From Bacteroidota bacterium (GTDB lineage: Bacteria > Bacteroidota > Bacteroidia > Flavobacteriales > Flavobacteriaceae), in contig SMXJ01000042.1 in the NCBI GenBank assembly GCA_004356305.1, forward strand, positions 1-7,847: a stretch of 7,847 bases of DNA, in the 5' to 3' direction. A program made the position numbers and the translations under genes. The notes under the pieces are model-generated. The model ran no database searches, had not been told where the DNA came from, and saw nothing but the letters and a program-made list of their open reading frames with translations. Positions 1 to 6,185 of this stretch are shown here, one piece after another (positions within the stretch are counted from its first letter, which is position 1; every line of letters starts with the position of its first letter).

Positions 1-638
1 AGGGTGAGAAAGTGATATGCATCCGCACATTGCGCGAGCATCCAAATGAGATGAAACCGCCATGAATTGTTTTCCAACTTGATGAATTTTTCTCCGTCAT
101 ACGGATGGATTTCAACGGCCAGATTATATTTACTCGCCAATTCAAAAATAGGCTCGTTCTCTTCATCAAAGATACAGCGCCAGGTTCCGATGGTATCCAT
201 ATAATGAGTGGGCAGACATAACAATAGCATGTCTAGTTCTTCCACACAGCGTTCGATCTCCCACAAGGCACCGCGTACAAAGCCGGGATGAACGACAAAG
301 CCACAGGTGAATTTAGAAGGATTGTTATGTTGGACTTTTGCGTTAAAATCATTCTGGAACCGCAATGCCTGTTTCATTTCCTCCACACGCAGACCACTTC
401 CGTAGAGTTGAGAAAGATTTAGAACCACGGCATGATCGATCTTGAATCGCTCCATCCATTCCAGTTTATCATCTAAGAAAAAACTCGAATCGGTCACCGG
501 CCGGCTCCAATCCTTCTGTAACATAAACTTTCGGTCCTTATCCACCCAGAAAATCTCTTTTTCCTTCATAAATTTGGGAATTTCCTCCGGATAGGGAAGT
601 AAATGTGAATGGCCGTTAATACGAAGTTTTCTTTTCAT
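1..638 (-). CDS. ACMSD-like amidohydrolase (2-amino-3-carboxymuconate-6-semialdehyde decarboxylase), 3' end cut off by window edge
   Basis: This is the first 212 residues of an amidohydrolase-fold protein; the rest lies beyond the left edge (ACMSDs are about 330 residues). ACMSD removes the carboxylate of 2-amino-3-carboxymuconate semialdehyde (ACMS) to give 2-aminomuconic semialdehyde. Seen: the metal-binding HxH motif as H10-S-H12-L-L-P; a later metal-ligand His in VEIHPYDG (H178), close to the spacing known for ACMSD; R46 near the expected substrate arginine; and a Trp-rich segment around 193-199 resembling the ACMSD stretch after HPWD. The remaining ligand Asp and the catalytic His would be off-window. 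The start is fixed by an in-frame TAA two codons upstream. AAGGA directly abuts the ATG. It begins 9 bases after the SDR stop, so it is probably co-transcribed. Sequence similarity to classical ACMSDs looks modest, so the specific activity is inferred from motifs plus context. Another amidohydrolase_2 decarboxylase is possible. Confidence 0.75.
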   Translation of the reverse strand, partial: MKRKLRINGHSHLLPYPEEIPKFMKEKEIFWVDKDRKFMLQKDWSRPVTDSSFFLDDKLEWMERFKIDHAVVLNLSQLYGSGLRVEEMKQALRFQNDFNAKVQHNNPSKFTCGFVVHPGFVRGALWEIERCVEELDMLLLCLPTHYMDTIGTWRCIFDEENEPIFELASKYNLAVEIHPYDGEKFIKLENNSWRFHLIWMLAQCADAYHFLT

Positions 639-647
639 TCCTTAAAG

Positions 648-1433
648 TTACAAACTTTTCGTTCGCCCGCCATCAACGGGTAAGTTAATCCCATTGATAT
701 ACCCTGCCGCTTCACTTGCCAAAAAAGCCACTGCATAGGCGATCTCAACGGGTTGGGCAAAACGTCGTGCCGGAACGATACTTTTCATAAAATCACCGGC
801 TTTTTCATGCGAACCACCAAAACGTTTGGATGCATTTGCAATGATATCGTCTAGTCGATCGGTGGCTGTAAAACCGGGTAATACATTGTTAACCGTAATC
901 CCAAATTGGCCCAATTCATTTGCCAGTGTTTTACTCCAACTCGCTACCGCACCTCGAATAGTGTTACTTACACCCAAACCGTCTATAGGTTGCTTCACCG
1001 AAGTGGAAATAATATTAATGATCCTTCCATAACCGGCCTCTTTCATCCCCGGAACAACATTTTGAACCAAAATTTGGTTGCATATCAGATGGTTAGAAAA
1101 TGCCTTGGTAAATTCTGAAACTTTCGCAGAAAATATAGGTCCACCCTCTGGGCCACCGGTATTATTTATTAATATATGATAGTTTGTTCGCTGAATTGCT
1201 TCTATCATTTTTTCTTTTAATGCTGAAGGATCCGTAAAGTCTACTACTAAATATTCATGTTGCTGTCCGTGTTTGGAAGATAACTCAGCCAGCACCGATT
1301 TCAATTTATCCTCATTGCGTGCCACTAAGGTGATGGTTGCTCCTAAAGAGGCCATTTCCATGGCGGATGCCTTTCCAATTCCGGCACTGCTCCCACAGAC
1401 CAAAGCATTTTTATTTGTTAAATCCAGATTCAT
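648..1433 (-). CDS. Atypical short-chain dehydrogenase/reductase with degenerate catalytic motif
   Basis: A 261-residue SDR of normal length. Seen: the N-terminal nucleotide-binding loop GSSAGIG (14-20), R39 after the second strand (often NADP(H) preference), D65 in VVDFTD, NNTGG (90-94) in place of the usual NNAG, the active-site serine region ISTS (142-145), and the C-terminal GYINGINLPVDGG signature. The classical Y-x-x-x-K is replaced by S156-N-T-I-R160, although the flanking SDR pattern is intact. This matches what I recall of a BKR-like SDR subgroup described as lacking a perfect catalytic tetrad, so it is likely a functional variant rather than a decayed gene. It lies between the aminomuconic semialdehyde dehydrogenase and the ACMSD-like gene, which suggests a role in the same pathway, but no classical step requires it. 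The start is fixed by an in-frame TAA six codons upstream and an A6 tract abutting the ATG. The substrate is unknown. Confidence 0.88.
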   Translation of the reverse strand: MNLDLTNKNALVCGSSAGIGKASAMEMASLGATITLVARNEDKLKSVLAELSSKHGQQHEYLVVDFTDPSALKEKMIEAIQRTNYHILINNTGGPEGGPIFSAKVSEFTKAFSNHLICNQILVQNVVPGMKEAGYGRIINIISTSVKQPIDGLGVSNTIRGAVASWSKTLANELGQFGITVNNVLPGFTATDRLDDIIANASKRFGGSHEKAGDFMKSIVPARRFAQPVEIAYAVAFLASEAAGYINGINLPVDGGRTKSL

Positions 1434-1460
1434 TTTTTTATCAATCCATTAATTATATTT

Positions 1461-1509
1461 CACTACTCACTACTCACTACTCACTACTCACTACTCACTA
1501 CTCACTACT
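1461..1509. repeat. Heptamer tandem repeat, 7 perfect copies
   Basis: Seven perfect head-to-tail copies of CACTACT (AGTAGTG on the coding strand) occupy 49 bases. The array ends 27 bases before the SDR start codon. A perfect 7-base array of this kind is prone to slipped-strand copy-number change. It is non-coding in the strand sense of the operon. Confidence 0.97.
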
Positions 1510-1527
1510 TTCGCCTTCATTGTCCCA

Positions 1528-1574
1528 CTACATTTCCCGCCTACATTTCCCGCCTACATTTCCCGCCTACATTT
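1528..1574. repeat. 13-base tandem repeat, 3 full copies plus 8 bases
   Basis: CTACATTTCCCGC is repeated exactly at 1528-1540, 1541-1553 and 1554-1566, followed by a partial copy CTACATTT at 1567-1574. A degenerate copy may precede it at 1515-1527. The CATTTC core is shared with the neighbouring 17-base array. Confidence 0.96.
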
Positions 1575-1587
1575 TATTTCGGGCGGG
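1562..1587 (-). other. Possible GC-rich hairpin formed between the two repeat arrays
   Basis: On the transcribed (minus-sense) strand, CCCGCC from the first 17-base unit (1582-1587) can pair with GGCGGG from the adjacent 13-base unit (1562-1567) across a 14-base loop. The other 13-base copies offer alternative partners at 1549-1554 and 1536-1541. The stem is only 6 bp and no T-run follows, so this is not a standard intrinsic terminator. A role in RNA processing or stability is inference only. Confidence 0.3.
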
Positions 1588-1626
1588 CAAGCATTTCGGA
1601 CGGGCAAGCATTTCGAACGTACAAGC
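1576..1626. repeat. 17-base tandem repeat, 3 imperfect copies
   Basis: Three 17-base units sit at 1576-1592, 1593-1609 and 1610-1626, with consensus ATTTCGGACGGGCAAGC. Copies 1 and 2 differ at one base; copy 3 diverges at the GG/GGG positions. The array ends 8 bases from the last base of the aldehyde dehydrogenase stop codon, so it sits directly downstream of that gene in the transcript. Confidence 0.95.
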
Positions 1627-1634
1627 ACCCCCCA

Positions 1635-3080
1635 CTATTCATATTCAATACAGACATTCTTTGCTTCCGTAAAAAAACGGAGGGCTTCAAATCCGCCTTC
1701 ACGTCCTACTCCACTATCTTTCATCCCGCCGAAAGGCGTCCGTAAGTCACGGTTGAGCCAGGTATTGACCCATACTATTCCGGCTTCCAGTTCTTTACTT
1801 AGCCGCATGGTACGGTTCAGGTCGTTGGTCCATAGGGTGGAGGAGAGGCCATATTTCACGTTATTCGCCATTTGCAGGGCTTGCTCTTCCGTTTCAAAAG
1901 GCATTACAGTAACAACGGGACCAAAGATCTCCTCTTGGTTCACTCTGCATTGGTCATCGAATACTTCAATGACCGTAGGTTGTAAATAATATCCATTTTC
2001 ATGACCGTCTACCTTTACTCTATTTCCTCCAAATAGAATTTTCCCCCCTTCATCTTCGGCAATCTTAATGTAGGATTCCACCTTTTCCAAATGTGCTTTG
2101 GAGACCAAAGCCCCTAAATTCGTCTCTTCGTCAAATGGATCTCCAACTTTCAACGCCGAGACCTTAGCCACAAAGTCTGTCTTGAATTGTTCGTATATAG
2201 ATCTTTCAACGAAAATTCTACTTCCGCAGAGACATATCTGCCCTTGATTCGCAAAAGATGATCTTACGGTTACCTCCAGCATCTTATCATAGTCACAATC
2301 GGCAAAAATGAGGTTGGGGTTTTTACCGCCTAATTCAAGAGATAATTTTTTAAACATGGGTGCGGCAGTACGGGCGATATGTTCGCCGGTTTTGGTTCCG
2401 CCGGTAAACGAAATCGCCTTAATGTGAGGATGTGCAATGATCGCTTGTCCGGCAGAAGGACCTGTTCCGTGAACGATGTTTAAAACTCCTTTAGGAAGGC
2501 CGGCTTCCGAACAAATTTCACCTAATAAAAAAGCGGTCATTGGAGTAACTTCACTTGGTTTAGCAACCACGGTATTACCGGCCGCGATCGCCGGAGCAAT
2601 TTTCCATGATAACAAATAAAGGGGTAGATTCCATGGCGAAATGCAGCCGACCACGCCAAGGGGCTGGCGCAGGGTATAATTCATAGAATTCAAACCCACA
2701 CTTTCATAGGCTTCGCTATTAAATTGAGTGATGGCATGAGCAAAAAACCTAAAGTTGCTGGATGCTCTGGGAATATCCATCGCTTTTGCCAAACTCAGTG
2801 GCTTACCATTGTCTTTTGCTTCGGCTTCGGCCAGGCCGTCAAGGTTATCCTCGATAAGAGAAGCAATCCTCAGCATGATCCGGCTGCGTTCTTCAATAGT
2901 AGTATTGGACCAACTCGGGAAGGCAGCTTTGGCAGCTTCGTACGCTTTTTCTACATCTTCGGAATTGCTATTGGCTATCCTGGAATACACCTCACCCTTA
3001 CTAGGATCATAATTATCCAACCATTCATCGCTATGAGGGTCGCAGTAAGTCCCGTTTATATAATTTAGTATTTTTTGCAT
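1635..3080 (-). CDS. Aldehyde dehydrogenase, probable 2-aminomuconate-6-semialdehyde dehydrogenase (AmnC/NbaE, ALDH8A1-like)
   Basis: A full-length ALDH-superfamily enzyme (481 residues) expected to oxidise 2-aminomuconic semialdehyde to 2-aminomuconate with NAD+, intercepting it before it cyclises to picolinate. Seen: the oxyanion Asn in SPWNLP (N151), the cofactor-binding segment KPSEVTP (174-180), FTGGTKTG (225-232), the general-base Glu in LELGGKNPN (E249), the catalytic Cys in GQICLCGSRIFV (C283), EEIFGPV (383-389) and PFGGMKDSG near the C-terminus. The GQICLCxSRIFV form, NFRFFA (109-114) and WLNRDL (441-446) resemble the hydroxymuconic/aminomuconic semialdehyde dehydrogenase group, including human ALDH8A1. 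R111 and R444 are candidates for the two carboxylate-binding arginines. Its start lies 1 base after the RidA stop, so the two are probably co-translated. ALDH activity is near certain; the substrate comes from subfamily motifs and context. Confidence 0.9.
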   Translation of the reverse strand: MQKILNYINGTYCDPHSDEWLDNYDPSKGEVYSRIANSNSEDVEKAYEAAKAAFPSWSNTTIEERSRIMLRIASLIEDNLDGLAEAEAKDNGKPLSLAKAMDIPRASSNFRFFAHAITQFNSEAYESVGLNSMNYTLRQPLGVVGCISPWNLPLYLLSWKIAPAIAAGNTVVAKPSEVTPMTAFLLGEICSEAGLPKGVLNIVHGTGPSAGQAIIAHPHIKAISFTGGTKTGEHIARTAAPMFKKLSLELGGKNPNLIFADCDYDKMLEVTVRSSFANQGQICLCGSRIFVERSIYEQFKTDFVAKVSALKVGDPFDEETNLGALVSKAHLEKVESYIKIAEDEGGKILFGGNRVKVDGHENGYYLQPTVIEVFDDQCRVNQEEIFGPVVTVMPFETEEQALQMANNVKYGLSSTLWTNDLNRTMRLSKELEAGIVWVNTWLNRDLRTPFGGMKDSGVGREGGFEALRFFTEAKNVCIEYE

Positions 3081-3081
3081 A

Positions 3082-3504
3082 TCAAAGTGGCTTGTACGCC
3101 ATGGCTTTTATTTCCACCACCAGATTGGGATGTGGCAATTGATGAACTGCCACAGTAGTTCTTGCCGGACCTGTTTCCTTATCGAAAAACTCAGCATAGA
3201 CTTCGTTATAACCGGCAAAATCGTTCATATTCACCAAAAAGCTGGTCACATCTACCACGTCTGTCATGGCAGCGCCTTCGGTAGCCAGATAGTCTTTAAT
3301 GTTGTTCAATACGGCTCGTGTTTGCTCACGTACATCGAGACGCATAGTTCCCATATTATCTTCTTGATGGACACCTGCAAAAGTGTTGTCCGGTAGGCGA
3401 GAACTGGTACCGCTGACAAATATAAAATCCCCCGCTCGTTTTAGGTGCGGGTAGGCACCGCGTGGAGTGGCTTTTCCTTCAACTAATCTGCTTTTGTTAC
3501 TCAT
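3082..3504 (-). CDS. RidA/YjgF-family protein, probable 2-aminomuconate deaminase (AmnD/NbaF-like)
   Basis: A 140-residue single-domain RidA-family protein; such proteins form trimers with active sites between subunits. Seen: FVSGTSSR (29-36), the central helix QTRAVLNNIK (61-70), VVDVTSFLVN, and the signature GPARTTVAVHQLP, whose R115 corresponds to the carboxylate-binding arginine of RidA. It is followed by LVVEIKAMA (128-136) with E131 in the usual acidic position. Y18 (GAYPH) aligns with the RidA substrate-pocket tyrosine. Bacterial 2-aminomuconate deaminases belong to this family and have about this length, and placement directly before the aminomuconic semialdehyde dehydrogenase supports hydrolysis of 2-aminomuconate to 4-oxalocrotonate and ammonia. 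Spacing is 10 bases from the monooxygenase stop and 1 base to the dehydrogenase start; an A-rich tract precedes the ATG. The alternative is a generic enamine/imine deaminase that protects the pathway from reactive intermediates. Confidence 0.85.
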   Translation of the reverse strand: MSNKSRLVEGKATPRGAYPHLKRAGDFIFVSGTSSRLPDNTFAGVHQEDNMGTMRLDVREQTRAVLNNIKDYLATEGAAMTDVVDVTSFLVNMNDFAGYNEVYAEFFDKETGPARTTVAVHQLPHPNLVVEIKAMAYKPL

Positions 3505-3514
3505 GGTTTTCTAT

Positions 3515-4912
3515 TTATAACATTCCCATCAAATCGTCATCGTGAAGAATGTCTTCGGTTTCTTTTTGTACGATCTCTAATTTTTCCTTCAAACTCATCG
3601 TATCCGTTAATTTACCGTCATCCAATAAATTCAGGATGGCCTTATCCTGTGCACGACCTCTCTTCATTGCCTCACTATAGGCAATGTTCTCGTTAAAGGT
3701 AACCAAAGAATATTTACTGTTATAGTCTTTCGGGAACTCAGCTTCGAAGGCGGTTTCCAGTTTTCTTTTCTGCTGAAATAAAGGGCTTGCGGTATGCTCT
3801 TTCATTTCGTGGAAGTTGTCTATTGCAAGATCGGCTATGGCATCAGTGTCTTTTTTTCTTTCTTTTTCGTATTCGGTAAAAACAGTTTGCCAGTCTCCTT
3901 CGTACCGATCCAGTATTTCGTCAAACACCACAATATCTTCAAAGGAGGCATTCATTCCTTGTCCGTAAAAAGGAACGATGGCGTGTGCTGCATCTCCCAT
4001 TAGCAGTGTTTTCCCGTGGCTGTTCCAGGGGGAACATTTGATAGTGCCCAGTGCTCCCGTTGGGTTTTCGAAGAATTCTTCCACCAGATTTGGCATTAAA
4101 ATAAACGCATCGGGGAACTCTTTGGTGAAGTATTCTGTCACCAATTCCGGTGTTGTTAAATTATCAAAGCAATAATCGCTATTGGAAAAAGGCAAGAAAA
4201 GTGTTACCGTAAAACTTCCGTCGAGATTGGGCAGGGCGATGAGCATATCTTCACCTCTTGGCCAAATGTGAAGAGCGCCTTTATCGGTTCGATAACCGCC
4301 GCCTTCCGCAGCCGGGATGGTCATCTCCTTATATCCGTGTGTCAGCCACTGCTGTGAAAAACTAAACAAGAACTTACTATAATTGAACATACTTTGACGC
4401 ACTGCAGAGCCTCCGCCATCAGTTCCAAAAATCACATCTCCGCCATATGTTATTTGCTCGTCTGTGGCATAGTCGATAAAGGTAGCTATGTTCTTTTCGA
4501 GATCAACACTTTCACATCCTTTGTTAAACAGTATCTCCACGTTGGGCAATTCTTCAGCAGCATCCAATAATAAAATATTCAACCCCGGACGTGATATGGA
4601 GTTGATGTATTCATCTTCTCTGCCACTGTATCTACTTAAAAAAGTACGTCCTTCTTCGTCATGGATCATTCGTCCAAGCATTGGAATACACAACTTCATT
4701 ACTTCTTCCTTAAGCCCAACCATCCCCATTGCTTTAATGCCACGATTGGAAAAAGCCAAATTGATCGAGCGCCCGGCGTCCTGAACCACTTTTCGTAGAT
4801 CGGGTCGTTTTTCGACGAGTTTTATCCGGTAACCACGTTGCGCCATTCGCAGTGCGAGCAGGCTTCCACAGAGCCCGGCTCCTATGATAAGTATGTTGTC
4901 TTTTTTGGTCAT
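3515..4912 (-). CDS. kmo: Kynurenine 3-monooxygenase (FAD-dependent)
   Basis: A 465-residue group A flavoprotein monooxygenase that hydroxylates L-kynurenine to 3-hydroxykynurenine using NADPH and O2. Seen: the N-terminal FAD dinucleotide-binding motif IIGAGLCGSLLA (9-20), with E34 ending the second strand; DAGRSINLAFSNRG (45-58), a strong KMO signature; R81 and Y95, which keep the 14-residue spacing of the substrate-binding Arg/Tyr pair in characterised KMOs; the DG-type motif GTDGGG (163-168); and the GD motif MGDAAHAIVPFYGQGMN (305-321), which binds the FAD ribityl/phosphate. The C-terminal part is helical and charged and shows no obvious hydrophobic membrane anchor, unlike mitochondrial KMO, so a cytosolic enzyme is expected. 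Its ATG shares one base with the kynureninase stop (TAATG), which indicates translational coupling. No frameshift or missing key residue was seen. Confidence 0.97.
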   Translation of the reverse strand: MTKKDNILIIGAGLCGSLLALRMAQRGYRIKLVEKRPDLRKVVQDAGRSINLAFSNRGIKAMGMVGLKEEVMKLCIPMLGRMIHDEEGRTFLSRYSGREDEYINSISRPGLNILLLDAAEELPNVEILFNKGCESVDLEKNIATFIDYATDEQITYGGDVIFGTDGGGSAVRQSMFNYSKFLFSFSQQWLTHGYKEMTIPAAEGGGYRTDKGALHIWPRGEDMLIALPNLDGSFTVTLFLPFSNSDYCFDNLTTPELVTEYFTKEFPDAFILMPNLVEEFFENPTGALGTIKCSPWNSHGKTLLMGDAAHAIVPFYGQGMNASFEDIVVFDEILDRYEGDWQTVFTEYEKERKKDTDAIADLAIDNFHEMKEHTASPLFQQKRKLETAFEAEFPKDYNSKYSLVTFNENIAYSEAMKRGRAQDKAILNLLDDGKLTDTMSLKEKLEIVQKETEDILHDDDLMGML

Positions 4913-6177
4913 TATCGGGCAAGTATGTTCTTCAATCTTTCAGTAAAAATAAATACATCCTCAAAACTATTATACAGGGGTACAGGAGCAACCCGAATTA
5001 CATCAGGATCACGCCAATCACTGATCACTCCGGCAATTGTTAGCTGTTTATGTAAGCTTTTATCTGCGTTTTTCACCTGGACTGACAGTTGGCATCCTCT
5101 TTCCTCGGGGTTTCGCGGAGTAATGATATGTATGCGCTCGTCCATCAATTCATCTATTAAATATTCAAGAAATCCGGTCAATTTTATCGACTTTTTTCGA
5201 AGCCTATCCATACCGGCTTCTGCAAAGACATCCAGGGAAGCCCTGATGGCAGCCATCGATAAGATAGGTGGATTGCTCAACTGCCATCCTTCTGCTCCGG
5301 GTAAAGCCTCGAAATCATGGCGCATATTGAATCGGGTTTCCTTATTATGGCCCCACCAACCGGTAAATCTCTTGAGAGTATCATTTTTTGCATGTCGTTC
5401 GTGTACAAAACAACCACCCAAACTTCCCGGACCGCTATTGAGGTATTTATAACTGCACCACACGGCAAAGTCGGCCCCGGTTTCATGTAAATCGGGTTCA
5501 ATGTTTCCCGCTCCATGTGCCAGATCGAATCCAACCTTACAATTGTAGCTGTGGCCCAATTCGGTGATTTTCTTTAAAGGAAAAAGCTGTCCACTGTAAT
5601 AATTCGTGCTGCCTATCATCAATAAAGCGATCTCGTCACCTTGAGTTTCCATAATTGCTTCCAGGTCTTCAAATCTACACAGTTCCTCGCCTTCAGGCGG
5701 TGTCCACAGTATCAATCCATCGACAGGGTCGAAACCATGAAATTTCAACTGACTCTCAACCGCGTATTTATCGCTTGGGAACGTATCGCTCTCAACCACA
5801 ATTTTATACTTAGTCTTTGTGGGTTTGTAGAAAGAAACCATCATTAAATGTAAATTGGTCGTGAGGGTATTCATCATTACGACTTCACCTGGTTTGGCGC
5901 CGATAAGATTCGCCATATTCCGGGATAAAAACTCATGATAAGGGAGCCAGGGGTGTTCAGCCTTGGTATGGCCTTCAACTCCTAATTTCGCCCAGTCATC
6001 CAGTTCTTTTAAAATATATTCTGAAGTAATAGTAGGTTGAAGCCCAAGGGAATTTCCACTTAAGTAGATAAGGTCGTTTCCTTCACCGTCCTTCGGAAGA
6101 AGAAATTTATTTCTGAAATGCGACAATTCGTCTTGTGCATCACATTGTTGGGCATATTCCAAACTATATTGGCACAT
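4912..6177 (-). CDS. kynU: Kynureninase (PLP-dependent)
   Basis: A 421-residue fold-type I PLP enzyme that hydrolyses L-kynurenine and 3-hydroxykynurenine to anthranilate or 3-hydroxyanthranilate plus alanine. Seen: LSGNSLGLQP (39-48), EGHTKAEHPW (68-77), the PLP-ring-stacking region LTTNLH (105-110), FPSDKYA (133-139), GFDLAHGAGN (216-225) with D218 expected to bind the pyridine nitrogen, SYKYLNSGPGSLGG (242-255) with Schiff-base K244, FTGWWGH (271-277), and the C-terminal VIRVAPVPLYNSFEDV, whose R395 should bind the substrate carboxylate. Length is normal. With kmo directly downstream, the relevant substrate is probably 3-hydroxykynurenine. The start is well supported: tandem in-frame TGA codons lie a few codons upstream with no intervening ATG, and a GAGGA motif sits just before it. 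It is the first clearly catabolic gene of the cluster. Confidence 0.97.
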   Translation of the reverse strand: MCQYSLEYAQQCDAQDELSHFRNKFLLPKDGEGNDLIYLSGNSLGLQPTITSEYILKELDDWAKLGVEGHTKAEHPWLPYHEFLSRNMANLIGAKPGEVVMMNTLTTNLHLMMVSFYKPTKTKYKIVVESDTFPSDKYAVESQLKFHGFDPVDGLILWTPPEGEELCRFEDLEAIMETQGDEIALLMIGSTNYYSGQLFPLKKITELGHSYNCKVGFDLAHGAGNIEPDLHETGADFAVWCSYKYLNSGPGSLGGCFVHERHAKNDTLKRFTGWWGHNKETRFNMRHDFEALPGAEGWQLSNPPILSMAAIRASLDVFAEAGMDRLRKKSIKLTGFLEYLIDELMDERIHIITPRNPEERGCQLSVQVKNADKSLHKQLTIAGVISDWRDPDVIRVAPVPLYNSFEDVFIFTERLKNILAR

Positions 6178-6180
6178 AGG

Positions 6181-6185
6181 TCCTC
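6181..6185 (-). promoter_or_regulatory. Shine-Dalgarno-like site for kynureninase
   Basis: GAGGA on the minus strand ends 3 bases before the kynureninase ATG. It is one of only two SD-like sequences among the minus-strand starts here; most of the others rely on A-rich leaders or coupling. The spacing is shorter than ideal. Confidence 0.4.

Noticed and set aside
648..1433. SDR as a decaying pseudogene because Tyr and Lys are lost
   Set aside because: The frame is intact at full length with other SDR motifs preserved, and a known SDR subgroup shares this kind of substitution, so a functional variant is more likely.
1562..1587. Intrinsic terminator after the aldehyde dehydrogenase
   Set aside because: The stem is only 6 bp with a 14-base loop, and on the transcribed strand it is followed by AAATG rather than a T-run.
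1461..1626. CRISPR-like repetitive region
   Set aside because: Units are 7, 13 and 17 bases, contiguous, without unique spacers. These are simple tandem repeats.
1337..1672. A 111-codon plus-strand frame running through the repeat patch
   Set aside because: It is antisense to the SDR start, and its low-complexity translation comes from the tandem repeats themselves.
4734..4922. A 62-codon minus-strand frame overlapping the 5' end of kmo
   Set aside because: It is an alternative frame inside the FAD-binding region of kmo. The kmo frame carries GAGLCG and the TAATG coupling, so this one is spurious.
4838..5452. A 204-codon open frame on the plus strand
   Set aside because: It lies antisense to kynureninase and the start of kmo, both of which have clear catalytic motifs; its translation shows no recognisable domain. 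It is a shadow frame.
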